DNA of 64,000 bases from DASQDN01 sp963844855 (GCA_963844855.1 CAWJQP010000018.1:62001-126000); one strand, 5' to 3'; counted from the first letter of the stretch, positions 45,495 through 56,867 are shown. Numbers and translations are program-made. The notes: a model not told the origin generated them from the letters alone.

Positions 45495-46870
45495 ATGTCC
45501 CAACTCGTCGATGCCTTCGTACGTGAGAATGAACCCCGCCTTCTCGAAGAGCTAAAGACTTTCCTGCGTATTCCGAGCATTAGCACGCTGCCGGAGAACA
45601 AAGGCGATGTCGAACGTGCGGCCAAGTTCACGGCTGACGCTCTGAAGGCCGCCGGCATGGAGAACATCGAGATCATCCCGACGGCCGGACATCCTCTGGT
45701 TTATGCCGACTGGCTGCATGCGCCCGGCAAACCAACGGTCCTTCTCTATGGCCACTACGACGTCCAGCCGCCCGATCCGCTGGAACTCTGGAACACACCG
45801 CCGTTTGAGCCTACGGTGCGGGACGGCAACATCTATGCTCGCGGATCGGCCGACGACAAGGGCCAGTTCTACATGCACATCAAGGCTGTCGAAGCCTTGC
45901 GAGCGATCCACGGGAAGCTTCCTGTCAATGTGAAGTTTCTCATCGAGGGCGAAGAAGAGATCGGCGGGGAGTCGATCGCGAAGTTCGTCGCAGAAAATCC
46001 CGAGAAGCTGAAGGCCGACGTGGCGCTCGTCAGCGATACAGCGCTCTACGCGGAAGGTATTCCGACGCTGTGCATCGGACTTCGCGGACTGGTTTACATG
46101 GAAGTGGAGGCCACCGGGCCAATGCGCGATCTGCATTCCGGCCTTTACGGCGGCGCGGCGCCGAACGCGGTCTTCGGGCTGATCGAACTGCTGGCGAAGA
46201 CCAAATCCGCCGACGGCCGCATCCAGATTCCGGGCATCTACGACGACGTCAAGGAGCCCGCCCCGGCAGGAACTGCAGAGCTGGAAGACACTGCCATTTA
46301 ACGAGAGGAGTTCCTCGCCAAAGAGGTCGGCTCGACGCGCCTGACGGGTGAGCCGGATCGGAGTGTGCTCGAGCGCGTGTGGTCGCGTCCGACTCTGGAG
46401 GTTCACGGCATCGCCGGCGGATTTACGGGCGCCGGCGCGAAAACCGTGATTCCCGCCAAAGCGACCGCGAAAGTGAGCTTCCGGCTCGTGCCCGACCAGG
46501 ACCCACAAAAGGTTGTCGACAGTTTTCAAGCAAGTTCGTCGCCGACAACACGCCGGCGGGCATTACGACTGAAGTGCGTGTGCTGAGCGGCGGTCCTGCC
46601 GTCATCGTGAATCCCGATCATCCGGCGATTGACACCGCCGCAAAGGCTTTCAGCGAAATTCTTGGCAGGCCGACTGTATTCATCTCGCTCCGGCGGGTCC
46701 ATTCCGATCGTGGGGGACTTCGCGCGGCATCTCGGCATCCCGACGATTCTCATGGGTTTCGGCCTGCCCGACGATGGTCTGCATTCGCCAACGAGAAATA
46801 CAAGATCGCGAATTACTACACGGGCATAATGACGGTAGCCCACTTCCTCGAGTTGTACGGTCAGAGTTAG
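45495..46870 (+). CDS. M20-family dipeptidase (several frameshifts)
   Basis: Cytoplasmic zinc peptidase, CNDP-like dipeptidase group. From ATG 45495 it shows GHYDVQP with a zinc His (about 87), SADDKG, and EGEEEIGG with the catalytic Glu and zinc Glu. The dimerisation part (GGFTGAGAKTVIPAKATAKVSFRLVP) and the end (NEKYKIANYYTGIMTVAHFLELYG) are recognisable. The frame breaks at about 46275, 46305, 46530, 46685 and 46790, and each new frame carries on the family sequence. The repaired length is about 458 residues, normal. The frame upstream of 45495 is not part of the protein. Confidence 0.85.
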
Positions 46871-46879
46871 GATTCTCTT

Positions 46880-48545
46880 TTGCAAACGCAGTCGCAGGGA
46901 GAACGGTCGCCGTCCGACAGCGTAGTCCGGTCGGCGGGGATCGTTTCGATTGCGGTCGCCATCAGCCGCGTCACAGGGCTTGTTCGCGAAATCGTGCTCG
47001 CCGCGATGTTCGGCGCGGGCGCTGTCTTCGATGCGTTCCGGATCGGCTTCACAATTCCGAACCTGACACGCGATCTGTTTGCCGAAGGCGCGCTCTCCGC
47101 CGCGTTCGTTCCCGTATTTACGCAATACTTGTCGACAAAACCGCGGGAGGAAGCGCGCGTACTGGCGAATCTTGTCGCAACCGCGTTGATCGTCATCGTC
47201 GGCAGCTATCTGCCTTCTCGGCATCCTGCTGAGCCCGCAGCTTGTCATCGCTGGTGGCGCCCGGATTCTCAAGAGACCCCGGGCAAGTTCGAACTCGCGG
47301 TCACCATGACGCGCATCATGTTCCCGTTCCTGCTGCTGGTGGCGTTGTCGGCCCAGGCAATGGGGATTCTGAACGCGTGCAACCAGTTCGGCGTTCCAGC
47401 CATGGCGTCGACGTTCTTCAATATCGGATCGGTGATCTCGGGCTGCTTCTTGGAAGATTGATCGGACCGTCTGCTGGGTCTCTCGCCGAAATTCACGGCA
47501 TGGCCTATGGCGTCGTGATCGGTGGCGCGATGCAGTTCTGTGGCAGGTCCCGAGCCTCCACCGCGCCGGCTTTCGCTTTCGTCCGCAATTCGATTGGTCG
47601 CATCCTGGCCTGCGGCAGATTTTCCGCCTGATGGGGCCTGCGATTCTCGGCAATGCCGCCGTGCAGATCAACGTGACCGTCAACAACAACTTCGCGTCGC
47701 GCCTGCTGATCCGAACGGCCCGGTGAGTTGGCTCGGATATGCGTTCCGCTTCATGCAGCTGCCGCTCGGGATCTTCGGCGTCGCGATCGCGTCGGCGACT
47801 CTGCCTTCTATCTCCCGAAGCGCCGCCGCTAAAGATTTCGACGAGTTCCGCTCAGACGCTCTCGCGGTCGCTCGGGCTGGTGTTTGTGCTGACGATTCCG
47901 TCCGCCGTCGGACTGGCCGTGCTCGGCGATTCGATCGTCGGCGCAGTTTACCAGATGGGCGCGTTCACCGCGTCGGACACGCACCAGACTGCGCCGGGCG
48001 CTCGCCTGTTACGCCGTCGGACTGGTCGGATACTCGGCTGCGAAGGTGCTGAATCCAGCCTTTTACGCGCTGCACGATGCGCGCACGCCCATGATCGTCA
48101 GCTTCGGGTCCATCGCCGTGAATCTTCCTGACCGTCATGGTCAATGCTGAAGGTCGCTGGATTCGGACACGAAGGGCTTGGCGCTGTCGACGTCGGCCGT
48201 CGCGATTTTCAGTTCCGTAGCGCTGTTCATCGTCATGCGGAATCGCGTTGGCGGAATATACGGGCGAAATTTGTGGCGCACATTCGTCCGCGTGTCGGCT
48301 GGCTTCTGCGCTTGATGGGAGTCGCGATTTGGCTGAGCAGCTATTACATTATTGTCCACTCTTGGAACGTCGAAACTGGCGCGGCTGATTGACCTGGCCG
48401 TTTCGATCCCACTTGGCGTGTTGTATCTTGTACACTACTTGCCGAGCGTTCGGAATCACGGAACTCGATGACTGCCTTTCGGGGCATCGCCGGAACGCTG
48501 CAGCGGAGACTCCCGTTCCTGCGTGCTAGAATTTCGAAGCAATGA
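46880..48545 (+). CDS. murJ: MurJ lipid II flippase (many frameshifts)
   Basis: Moves the peptidoglycan precursor lipid II across the inner membrane. Family signature blocks appear in successive frames: AISRVTGLVREIVLAAMFG near the N-terminus, AFRIGFTIPNLTRDLFAEGALSAAFVPVF, then SAQAMGILNACNQFGVPAMASTFFNIGS (split by frame changes), SWLGYAFRFMQLPLGIFGVAIASATLPS and AVLGDSIVGAVYQMGAF. The C-terminus reads FRGIAGTLQRRLPFLRARISKQ in the final frame and stops at 48543-48545, so the gene overlaps the next start (ATGA). At least eight frame breaks occur (about 47210, 47270, 47450, 47540, 47680, 47860, 47990, 48150). MurJ is essential in most bacteria, so the breaks are almost surely sequence errors. 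Confidence 0.85.
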
Positions 48546-49283
48546 CGCCGGACTTACAGGCCGTCCTGAAACTACAGACGCTCGACTCGCGAGCCGCCGC
48601 GCTGCAAAAGGAAATCGAATCGCTGCCGAAACAGGTAGCCGAGATCGAAAAGAAGCTTGAGGCGCATACGCGGAAGCTGGAAGTCGACCGAAATGTAGTG
48701 GCCGCCAATCAAAAAGAACGCAAATCCAAGGAAGACGATATTAAGGTCCAGGAGCAAAAGATCTCGAAACTTCGCGATCAAATGCTGCAGGCCAAAACTA
48801 ACGAACAATATCGCGCATTCCAGAACGAAATCACCTACTGTGAGACCGAAATCCGCAAAGCCGAAGATCGAATTCTCGAGCTAATGGGAGAAGCCGAGCC
48901 GCTCGAGAAGAACGTCAAGATAGCCGAGGCCGCCCTAAAGGAAGAAAAGTCGCAAGGTCGAAGCGGAAAAAGAGCGCGCACGTAAGCGGACGGCCGAGGA
49001 CAAGGAATTTCTTGGACAAGCGATCGAAGAGCGCAAGGCTGTTGCCGCGACGATCTCTGCCGCAGACCCTCGCCCACTATGAGCGAATTCGCAAACGCTA
49101 GCATGGAGCTGCGATCGCGGACGCAACCGATGGCCGCTGTCGGCCTGCCAGATGAAGCTTCGGCCCCAGTACTTCCAGGAATTACGTCAGGGAGATAAGC
49201 TTTATTTCTGTGAGAGTTGCGGCCGGATTGTGTATTACAATCCGCCGGTCAACCTGGAACACGAGCTGCATTCGAAGGTTTGA
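48542..49283 (+). CDS. Coiled-coil protein with C4 zinc ribbon (CT398/DUF164-like; frameshifts)
   Basis: A protein of about 247 residues with a long antiparallel coiled coil (residues about 15-150; for example LQKEIESLPKQVAEIEKKLE and LRDQMLQAKTNEQYRAFQNE) and a C-terminal zinc ribbon of two CxxC pairs: CxACQ...  and FCESCGRIVYY. The ORF as read stops at 48985, but the next frames continue as KVEAEKERARKRTAEDKEF, LAHYERIRKR and a final YFQELRQGDKLYFCESC to a stop at 49281-49283, with breaks at about 48955, 49070 and 49105. This family (PF02591) is of unknown function, conserved next to cell-division or cysteinyl-tRNA genes in some genomes. Confidence 0.8.
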
Positions 49284-49323
49284 TTCGCACGGGGTAAACG
49301 TTCCGGCGAGGGAAAACGTCATT

Positions 49324-49808
49324 ATGATGGTGAGTATGAGACAAGTCCGCCGCCGCGACCGCCGTGGCTTTTCGTTGATCGAGCTTGCTGATCGTTGTGG
49401 CGATCATCCTCATATCTGGCCGCGATTGCCGCGCCGAAGCTCAATCAGAACCGAATGCACGCGCAGGAAACCGCCGCCATCCAAGCGATCAAGACGCTTC
49501 ATACGGCGCAAACGCAGTACTATTCGCAATTCGGTCGCTACGCGACAAATCTGACCGAACTCGGCCCGCCAGCGAGCGGCGCGCAGACCATCGCGGCGGC
49601 CGATCTGATTCCGGAAGATCTAATGAAAGGCAAGAAAAGCGGCTACACCTTTGCGGTCCAGGGCGGACCCAACGGCTACCAAATCACTGCCATTCCGGAC
49701 GTTTTCGGGAACACTGGCCGTCGCACGTTTTTCTCGGATCAGACAACCGTTATCCGCGAAAATTGGGCCGCCGAACCCGCCACGGTCACCAACAAAGAGA
49801 TCAAGTAG
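49324..49808 (+). CDS. Type IV pilin-like protein with prepilin leader (frameshifts)
   Basis: A pseudopilin or pilin of about 155-160 residues. The leader is RRGFSLIEL with the cleavage site after Gly and Glu at +5, followed by the hydrophobic helix (LLIVVAIILI...) in another frame, and the soluble part continues as AAPKLNQNRMHAQETAA in the frame that ends at 49808 (TNKEIK). The frame breaks at about 49385 (an extra T after GAGCTT) and 49420. The soluble domain has GRYATNLTELG and SGYTFAVQGG, as in pilins made by acidobacteria. The export and assembly genes are not in this window. Confidence 0.82.
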
Positions 49809-49811
49809 CTT

Positions 49812-50431
49812 TAGAACGTAAAACTCACCGTTCCAAAGATATTCAGCCACCTGTCGGTCGTTTCCCGCGGGCGGGACCGCGCCGAGCGGATCGCCCGACG
49901 TATGTCCTCGATACATCCGTGTTCCCGCGCCGAACCGGAACATGCGCGCTCGGTCAAAGGAAACGTTCACACCGAAGAGCCCGTAGTACCCGAAGCCATC
50001 GCGCGCCGCGCAGATAGTCGCACGGAACCCGAAAATCCTGGTAGGGCTGGCTGATCCGCTCCGCATAGCGCATATAGACTCCGCCCAATCCCCCATAAAT
50101 ATGGACCCGCTCCTCCGCCAGGGGCAGAATCACTCGGCCACCGAACGGGACAAAAGTCTGAAAGTCGCGGATGCGAAGATTGCCGAACTGACTCGGCAGC
50201 CAATCATTCACGCCCGCCGCGCCAAAAACCGTATCGAAGCCCAGCGTCCACCTGGAGATTGCGATGGAACCGGAAACCGTAATCGACGCCGACGAGCGCG
50301 CTGTCAGAGAAGCGCTCCCGTAGGTCTGCTCGCGGCAGGCCTGCGCCTACCATCAAGTTGATGTTGTGACGGTTGTAATACTGCGCCGACACGGGCAAAA
50401 CCAGCAACAGAGCCATCGCCAGGATTCTCAT
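49812..50431 (-). CDS. Small outer-membrane beta-barrel protein (two frameshifts)
   Basis: From ATG 50431 the N-terminus is a signal peptide (RILAMALLLVLPVSAQ), followed by amphipathic strands such as NINLMVGAGLP, VGVDYGFRFHRNLQ, FGGRVILPLAEERVHIYGG, FGYYGLFGVNVSFDRAR and GAGTRMYRG. The frame changes at about 50225 and 50020. In the final frame the C-terminus is RWLNIFGTVSFTF, ending in Phe as barrels do, with TAA at 49812-49814. Repaired length is about 206 residues, so an eight-stranded barrel is plausible. It is convergent with the pilin gene, 4 bases away. Function unknown. Confidence 0.72.
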
Positions 50432-50520
50432 ACGCGCCCTCGGACGTAGCCTGATGCGGGCAAGTTTCAAGGCGTTTGGGGGTCGCGCGCTACAATGAAG
50501 ACGCTTCCCTTGTTCTCCCG

Positions 50521-51812
50521 ATGGCATCATCAGTAACCAATCTCCGCGACGTCAGCCGCACCAGCTCTGCCCAACGGCATTCGAGTCATTACCGAGACCG
50601 TTCCGCATGTCCGATCTGTCAGCATAGGTGTGTGGGTCGGCACCGGCGCGCGCCGAGAAACACCCAAAAACAACGGCATCTCTCACTTCATCGAGCACAT
50701 GCTCTTCAAGGGAACGGCCAATCGAACGGCCGAGGAGATCGCGCGGCAGGCCGATTCGACAGGCGGCAATCTTGACGCCTACACCGCGAAGGAATTGGTC
50801 AGCTACAACATCAAGGTCCTGGACGAGCACCTGCCCATCGCATTCGATTTGCTCGCCGACCTCGTCTTGAATCCGCGCTTCGACGCTGCCGACATCGAGA
50901 AGGAGAAGGGTGTCATTCTCGAAGAGTTGAAGATGGAAGTGGACAACCCCGAGTACCTCGTCCACGAGACATTTTTCAGCAATTTCTGGAAGAATCATCC
51001 GCTCGGCCGTTCCATCTTGGGAACGAAGGCACCATCAGCAGCTTCGACGACGAGATCGTCCGCAACTACTATCAGGATGTCTATGGGTCGTCAAACCTCG
51101 TAATCACGGCTGCCGGGCACGTGACGCACAGCCAGATTGTGAAACTTGCCGCCGATTACTTTTCTGGATCTGCCGGCGCGTAACGCAGTCCCAGAGGAAC
51201 CCAAGCCGAGTCCGAAGCCCCCATTGATCCTCAAGAACAAGCGTTCGCTCGAGCAGACGCATCTGTGCATGGGCGTGCCCGCTTATCCGATTGCAGACGA
51301 GCGGCGCTACGGCACCTATCTGTTGAGCACGATTCTCGGCGGCGGTATGAGTTCGCGCCTGTTCCAGAACGTCCGCGAGAAACACGGGCTGGCCTACTCG
51401 GTATTCTCTGAACTGAATCTCTATCGCGACTCGGGCTGCCTGGCGGTCTACGCCGGCACTTCGAGTGAAACGCTGAAGAAAGTCGTCACGATGGTCGTGG
51501 ATGAGTTCCGCCAGTTGTGCGGCGATACCGTTCCCGCCGATGAGCTTCGCCGCGCGAAGGATCATCTGAAGGGGAGCTTGGCGCTCAGCCTGGAATCGAC
51601 GTCAGCTCGGATGTCGAACCTGGCCCGGCAGGAGCTTGTTCTTCGGCCGTTTCCAGAGCGTCGACGAGATGATGGAGGGAATCGAGAAGGTCACGGCGCG
51701 CGGAGATCCAAGACCATGGCTTGCGACTTCTTTGCGGGCAAACAGGTCGGGGTGACAGGTCTTGGCCGCGTCGCCGGCGATCGAACTGACGCCTGAAGAA
51801 GTTACGGTTTAG
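50521..51812 (+). CDS. M16-family zinc metallopeptidase (frameshifts)
   Basis: From ATG 50521. After a frame break at about 50570 it reads LPNGIRVITETVPHVRSVSIGVWVG, then the zinc motif HFIEH in ISHFIEHMLFKGT (HxxEH) with the downstream Glu region LVSYNIKVL. Later blocks are HPLGRSILGT, GRPVTHSQIV-like text, the second domain ADERRYGTYLLSTILGGGMSSRLFQNVREKHGLAYSVFS, and LARQE. Breaks lie at about 50570, 51025, 51165 and 51640 and near the end. Repaired length is about 430 residues, the single-chain size of bacterial processing-peptidase-like M16 proteins. The stop overlaps the ThuA gene on the other strand. Confidence 0.83.
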
Positions 51813-52644
51813 TCGGTCGCCGCGCTTCGGATGGCGGCGTCGACGTCGCCCTCCGTCGTAACCCGAGGACCCACTTCATGGCCTCGACATACATCTTCCT
51901 GATCTCCGGCATGTCGTAAACCTCTTCGCGATGACCTAGTGTCGAATAGAAGACACGGCCTTTGCCGTAGTTTTTCACCCACGTGACCGCAAAGTCGCTG
52001 TCAGATCGGCGTACGTTCTTATTCTTGAGATCGAGCTTTTTCTCGTCCAGGCGCATGAGAACTCTCACCTTTTCGCGTGAGTAGTTCTTGAATTGGTAGA
52101 TCTCGTCAAGAATCACCATTTCTTTCGGCAAATGAGCAGTAGCCGGGTGATTCTTGTCCTCGACAATGATCGGCGCAGGAAACGTATTCCAGGGGTGCAT
52201 GTCGAACCAACCGCCGATCATCTCGCCATACTCGGGCCACTGGTAGAAGGTATCCGCGGCGGAGTGGACGCCGATAAAGCCCTTGCCGTCCTCTCGAACG
52301 AACGACGCTAGAGCCGCCTTTTGCTCATCGTCCATCGGCAGCTCGCCGGTGGTGTAGAAAACGACCGCATCGAACGTCGTCAGATTCTTGGCGTTGCCGT
52401 CGAGTTTCTTCTTTGTAATGAGCTGAGTATCGGTCCGGATGTACGTGTCCCACAGGTCCGTTTCTTTACCCCAACGCTCAAAGGAGGCCAAGGCGTGCGA
52501 CACCGAATCGTGTTGATAACCCTTGACTTCGCCGATGGCCAGAATCTTCTTCCGTTTGACCTGCGCGCTCGCCGGAAGAGCCACCAAAAGCGCCGCCAGC
52601 AACAGTCCTGTACAGCTTGGTACCCGCATAGAATTCCGCTTCAA
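51802..52644 (-). CDS. ThuA-like exported protein
   Basis: A 280-residue protein with a signal peptide (about 1-27) and a ThuA (glutamine amidotransferase-like) fold: ILAIGEVKGYQHDS, FDAVVFYTTGELP, FIGVHSAADTFYQWPEY and GRVFYSTLGHREEVY. ThuA-type proteins are linked to trehalose or other sugar use; the biochemical role is not clear. At the end, after WVLGL, the next frame gives TEGDVDAAIRSAATD with a TAA at 51809-51811 in a more family-like ending, so a frameshift at about 51855 is probable. It overlaps the M16 gene end. Start ATG 52644; an alternative ATG lies at 52629. Confidence 0.83.
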   Translation of the reverse strand: MKRNSMRVPSCTGLLLAALLVALPASAQVKRKKILAIGEVKGYQHDSVSHALASFERWGKETDLWDTYIRTDTQLITKKKLDGNAKNLTTFDAVVFYTTGELPMDDEQKAALASFVREDGKGFIGVHSAADTFYQWPEYGEMIGGWFDMHPWNTFPAPIIVEDKNHPATAHLPKEMVILDEIYQFKNYSREKVRVLMRLDEKKLDLKNKNVRRSDSDFAVTWVKNYGKGRVFYSTLGHREEVYDMPEIRKMYVEAMKWVLGLRRRATSTPPSEARRPTKP

Positions 52645-52688
52645 TCATATAACGGGGCCGCGCCGACGGCGCAAGCTAAGATGATTTT

Positions 52689-54088
52689 GTGCGCTTCTAC
52701 AACACTCTGACGCAAAACGTGGAAGAGTTTGTCCCCATGGACGGCAAGACTGTCCGCATGTACACCTGCGGTCCCACGGTGTATAACTTCGTCCACATCG
52801 GCAACCTTCGGACGTTCACATTTCAGGACGTCTTGCGCCGATGGCTAAAGGCGCGCGGGTTCGTTTCGAATCACGTCATGAACATCACCGACGTGGAGGA
52901 CAAGATCATCCGAAGCGCTATGCAGGAAGGCAAGACGCTCAGCCGAGTACACCTCGGTCTACGAAAAGGCCTTTCTCGAAGACTGCGCCCAACTGCGGCT
53001 GCGAGCAGCCGGAGAAGCTGGTGCGCGCCACCGAACATGTCGGCGAAATGGTTGAAGCGGTAGAAAAGCTGACGGAGAAGGGCTACACCTATTCAGAGCG
53101 AAGGATCGGTTTACTACCGGATCTCGAAGTTCCCGTCTTACGGCAAGCTGTCGCGGCTCGACGTGAGCGGTATGCGATCCGGCGCTCGCGTCGATGTCGA
53201 TGAATACGATAAAGCCGATGCGCGCGACTTCGTCTTATGGAAGGCCAAGAAGGACAATGAGCCGAGCGTGGGACGCGCCAATGGGAGCGGGCCGTCCTGG
53301 CTGGCACATCGAGTGCTCCGTTATGGCGATGAAGTACCTCGGCGAGACTCTCGATATTCACGCCGGCGGAATCGATCTCACGTTTCCGCATCATGAAAAC
53401 GAGATCGCCCAGTCCGAGGCGCTGACTGGCAAGCAGTTTGCCCGATACTGGATGCATTCGGAGCACTTGATCGTCGAAGGTCAGAAGATGTCGAAGTCGC
53501 TTGGCAACTTCTACACACTGCGCGATCTGCTGGAGCAAGGATATAAGCCTGAAGCGATCCGCTATCTGCTCGCTTCCGTTCCCTACCGCAACAAGCTGAA
53601 TTTCACGATGGAAGGATTGAAGGCAGCAGCGACATCCATCGACCGGTTGCGATCCTTCCAACTGCGGCTTGATACGGAGAAGTTTGCCGCTGGCGAGAAC
53701 GAGAGTATCGACCAGCGGACAACGAATGCCCTTCAGCGCTTCGATGCCAGCCTCGATGACGATCTGAACACTGCAGAGGCGCTGGCTGCGATCTTCGAGT
53801 ACATTCGCGAGACAAACTCGTCGATGGATGCGGGAGACTTTAAGGGAAGCAATCTCGCCGGAGCGAAGCAGTTGTTTGCGCGCTTCGATTCTATCTTTGA
53901 CGTTCTGAAGCCGTCCGTGGAAGAAGGCGGGATTACGCGAAGCCGAAATCGATGCCCTAATTGCAGAACGCAATCAGGCGAGGAAGGCGAAAGATTTCAA
54001 ACGCTCGGACGAGATTCGCAACGAGTTGCTCGATCGTGGCGTCGTGATCGAAGACACCAAAGAAGGAGTTCGGTGGAAGCGGAAATGA
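52689..54088 (+). CDS. cysS: Cysteinyl-tRNA synthetase (frameshifts)
   Basis: Charges tRNA-Cys with cysteine. From GTG 52689 it carries the zinc Cys in MYTCGPTVYN, the HIGH-type motif HIGNLRTF, VMNITDVEDKI, then PGWHIECSVMA (zinc Cys), FPHHENEIAQ (zinc His and Glu) and GQKMSKSLGN (KMSKS). The C-terminal part is anticodon-binding: ARKAKDFKRSDEIRNELLDRG in another frame. Breaks occur at about 52940, 53100, 53265 and 53930, and the last frame ends RWKRK TGA at 54086-54088, overlapping the next ATG. Repaired length is about 465 residues, standard. It is essential, so the breaks point to sequencing error. Confidence 0.9.
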
Positions 54089-55266
54089 AGATCGAATCGA
54101 AGGCGGTCCACGTTGGGGATCGCAAGAAACCCGGCACTGGCATTCCTTCGGCGACGCCAATCTACGGCGCGACAACATTCTTCTACGAAAACACAGAGCA
54201 ACTCGACAAGGTCTTCGGCGAGGAAGAGGAGGGGCATTCCTATTCCCGTTACGGCAATCCCACCAATGAGGCCTTAGAGGAGCTGGTGACGTCCCTCGAA
54301 AACGGGACGACGACGCTTGCCTGCGCATCGGGCATGACTGCGTTACATGTGGCGATAACCGTAGCGCTGATCGACCGTCGCAAGTCCGTATTGATGGCGA
54401 ACGCCATCTACGGCGCGACCGTGCGGCTCGCTGATGCAGGCGCTGGAGCCCTTTGGCGTAGAGTTGCACCTCGTCGATATTTGCGATCTCGATGCGGTCA
54501 AGGCTGCGATCGATGAACACAAGCCCGGTTGCGTCGTGATGGAAACGATCTCGAATCCTTTATTGAGGGTCGGGCAGATCGATAGGATTGCCGAAATGGC
54601 GCGAAGCATTGGAGCCGCGCTGATTGTCGATAATACTTTCGCGACACCGTTGTTGGTACGGCCGTTGGAACTCGGCGCCCACATGACCGTGCATAGCCTG
54701 ACGAAGTATCTGTCAGGTCATGGCGACGTGCTGGGTGGATCGGTCACGACTGACGAAGAGCATGCTTCGATGGTCCGCGGCTATGGGAAAGATCTACGGT
54801 CCTGTACTGGGGCCGTTTGAAGCCTATCTTACGATGCGCGGAATCAAGACATTCCCATTGCGTATGGATCGTCAGTGCAGGAACGCGTGCCGTCTGGCTA
54901 CATGGCTTGCCTCGCATCCGAAGGTCGCCAAGGTCAATTATCCCGCGCGACCCGAAGCATCCCGATGCCGACACAGTCGAGCGCTTGCTGGCGAAAGATC
55001 TGTATGGCGCGATTGTTAGCTTCGACTTGAAGGACGCCGGAAAAAATGAGGTCTTCGCGTGCATGGACCGGATGAAGATGATCGTCCGAGGCACATCACT
55101 GGGAGATGTTCACACGCTTGCGCTTTATCCCGCCATCAGCTCGCATCGCGATATTCCTCCGAAGCAGCGCGAGCGGCTAGGGATACGAGATAGTTTGATT
55201 CGTATCTCCGTCGGGATCGAAGCAATCGACGATATCATCGCCGACCTCGAGCAGGCTATCGGCTAA
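54085..55266 (+). CDS. Cys/Met-metabolism PLP enzyme, cystathionine gamma-synthase-like (frameshifts)
   Basis: PLP-dependent enzyme in transsulfuration or direct sulfhydrylation. From ATG 54085, blocks are TPIYGATTFFYENTEQ, HSYSRYGNPTN, GMTALHVAI, METISNPLLRVGQIDRIAEMAR, DNTFATPL and the PLP-lysine site HSLTKYLSGHGD, then RDIPPKQRERLGI and IRISVGIEAIDDIIADLEQAI at the end. Breaks at about 54435, 54785 and 54955. Repaired length is about 393 residues. Whether it makes cystathionine, uses O-acetylhomoserine with sulfide, or is a gamma-lyase cannot be told. ATGA overlap with cysS; the pairing suits cysteine supply. The stop overlaps the kinase gene end by 4 bases. Confidence 0.85.
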
Positions 55267-56867
55267 CGCCCGAGGAACGATTCGAGGCGATCGATCTCAC
55301 GCTCGGCGGAAGCTAATGCCTTCTTTGCGCGCTCCGGATCGCCCGCGCGAACGGCTTCCTGAGCATCATCGAGAAGGTTCTCCATGCGCTGCTCGGACGT
55401 CAGGATATCGCCGCGCATACCGAGTCCCTGACGCGCCTGGGCCTGCTTCATCGTCTGCAGCGTCGCGCGAGCCGAGTTGGCCCTTGTGCCCAACATCATC
55501 AGGTGGTCGCGAGCTTCGCGGATTGCAGCGACTTTGGCCGGGTCCTCGGCGGGAGTGCTAGGAGGCTGCTGCGGTTGCGCGACCGGCGGAGGTGGCTGCT
55601 GAACCGCCGGAGTCTGCTGCACAGGAGCTTGTGTCACAGGACCTTGAACCTGGGGCGTATTCTGGGCGACCGTTCGCGCAGGATTCGGCGTCCGGATCTG
55701 AGCAGTAGGCGTTGTCCCGGTCGATTGCGGGATCGCTTGTTGCTCGACAGGCTGTTGCGCTACAGGCTGCTGCTGGACGACCGGTTGCTGTTGAACGGGA
55801 GAGGGCCGTTGTACGACGGCGGGCGGAACACTCGACGCCTCGCTACGGTTGAACCATTTCGGAGCCTGCAATGCGGCAAACGCCAGGACGGCAACCGTCA
55901 CAAGCGATCCCACCGCCATGTAGAGACCGCGTTTGCTGCCGACCGCACTTGCCGCCTGAACGACGGGCGGAGGGGGTGGCGCCGGCTTTGCGGAAACCGG
56001 AATCCCTCCCTGGATTACCTTCGTAATAGTTGCGCCAGTAGGTAACTGCCCCTCGACGCTTTCGAGCGCCTTACGGAACGCATCGGCGCTTTGAAAGCGA
56101 TGATCCGCGTCTTTGGCGATCGCCATCAGAATGATGTCGCTCAACACCGACGGCAGGGTGGGATCGATCTGAATCGGAGGCACAGGCTGCGAATTGAGAT
56201 GCGCAGCCATGATGGAGTAGTCGCTATCGCCCTGAAACGGACGAGTCAGCGTGACCATCTCGTACAGAGAGACTCCCAGCGAATACAAATCCGCGCGAGG
56301 ATCCAGATCAAGAGCGCCCTGGATCTGTTCGGGAGACATGTAATACAGAGATCCGACAGTATGTCCCGTCTGGGTCAAACGTCGATCTTCGCTCAACTTG
56401 GCGATGCCGAAATCCATCAGCTTCACGACACCGGCGGGCGTCAGCATCATGTTGGCCGGCTTGATGTCCCGATGAATTACGCCGTGCGAATGCGCGTAGC
56501 CTAAGGCGAGCAAGACTTGCTTTATGTAGTCGACGGCTTTGAGTACCGGTACCGGGCCTTTGCGAATCAGGCCTTCGATCGTCTGTCCCTCGACAAACTC
56601 GATCAGCATGATGAGCTGATTGTCGACGCGCTGCGCGGTATGAAGAGATGCGATGTTCTGGTGCTGAAGGCTCGCCTGAACCTTGATCTCGCGCATGAAA
56701 CGGTCAGCGAGATCCGGGTCTCCTGCCAGATTCGGCAGGAGCACTTTCATGGCTTCCACGCGCTCGGAAATAATGTTCCGAACTTTATAAACTTTGCCCA
56801 TCCCACCGGCGCCAAGGACGTCGATGATCTGGTAATCGCCTACGCGATCTCCGATATTGTGGGCCAC
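55263..56867 (-). CDS. Membrane-anchored serine/threonine protein kinase (PknB-like)
   Basis: A 534-residue protein. The Hanks-type kinase domain (about 10-285) holds GAGGMG (19-24), K41, E60, HRDIKPAN with catalytic D134, and DFG D152; all key residues are present. Then comes a Pro linker, one membrane helix (about 325-345), a Gln/Val/Pro-rich extracellular stretch with VVQQQPV repeats (about 355-440), and a C-terminal helical part (AREVRDHL-like, REARDHLMMLG) of coiled-coil type. No PASTA repeats. Start GTG/ATG 56867, 13 bases after the CsgG-like gene, so both are likely transcribed together. Confidence 0.93.
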   Translation of the reverse strand: MAHNIGDRVGDYQIIDVLGAGGMGKVYKVRNIISERVEAMKVLLPNLAGDPDLADRFMREIKVQASLQHQNIASLHTAQRVDNQLIMLIEFVEGQTIEGLIRKGPVPVLKAVDYIKQVLLALGYAHSHGVIHRDIKPANMMLTPAGVVKLMDFGIAKLSEDRRLTQTGHTVGSLYYMSPEQIQGALDLDPRADLYSLGVSLYEMVTLTRPFQGDSDYSIMAAHLNSQPVPPIQIDPTLPSVLSDIILMAIAKDADHRFQSADAFRKALESVEGQLPTGATITKVIQGGIPVSAKPAPPPPPVVQAASAVGSKRGLYMAVGSLVTVAVLAFAALQAPKWFNRSEASSVPPAVVQRPSPVQQQPVVQQQPVAQQPVEQQAIPQSTGTTPTAQIRTPNPARTVAQNTPQVQGPVTQAPVQQTPAVQQPPPPVAQPQQPPSTPAEDPAKVAAIREARDHLMMLGTRANSARATLQTMKQAQARQGLGMRGDILTSEQRMENLLDDAQEAVRAGDPERAKKALASAEREIDRLESFLGR

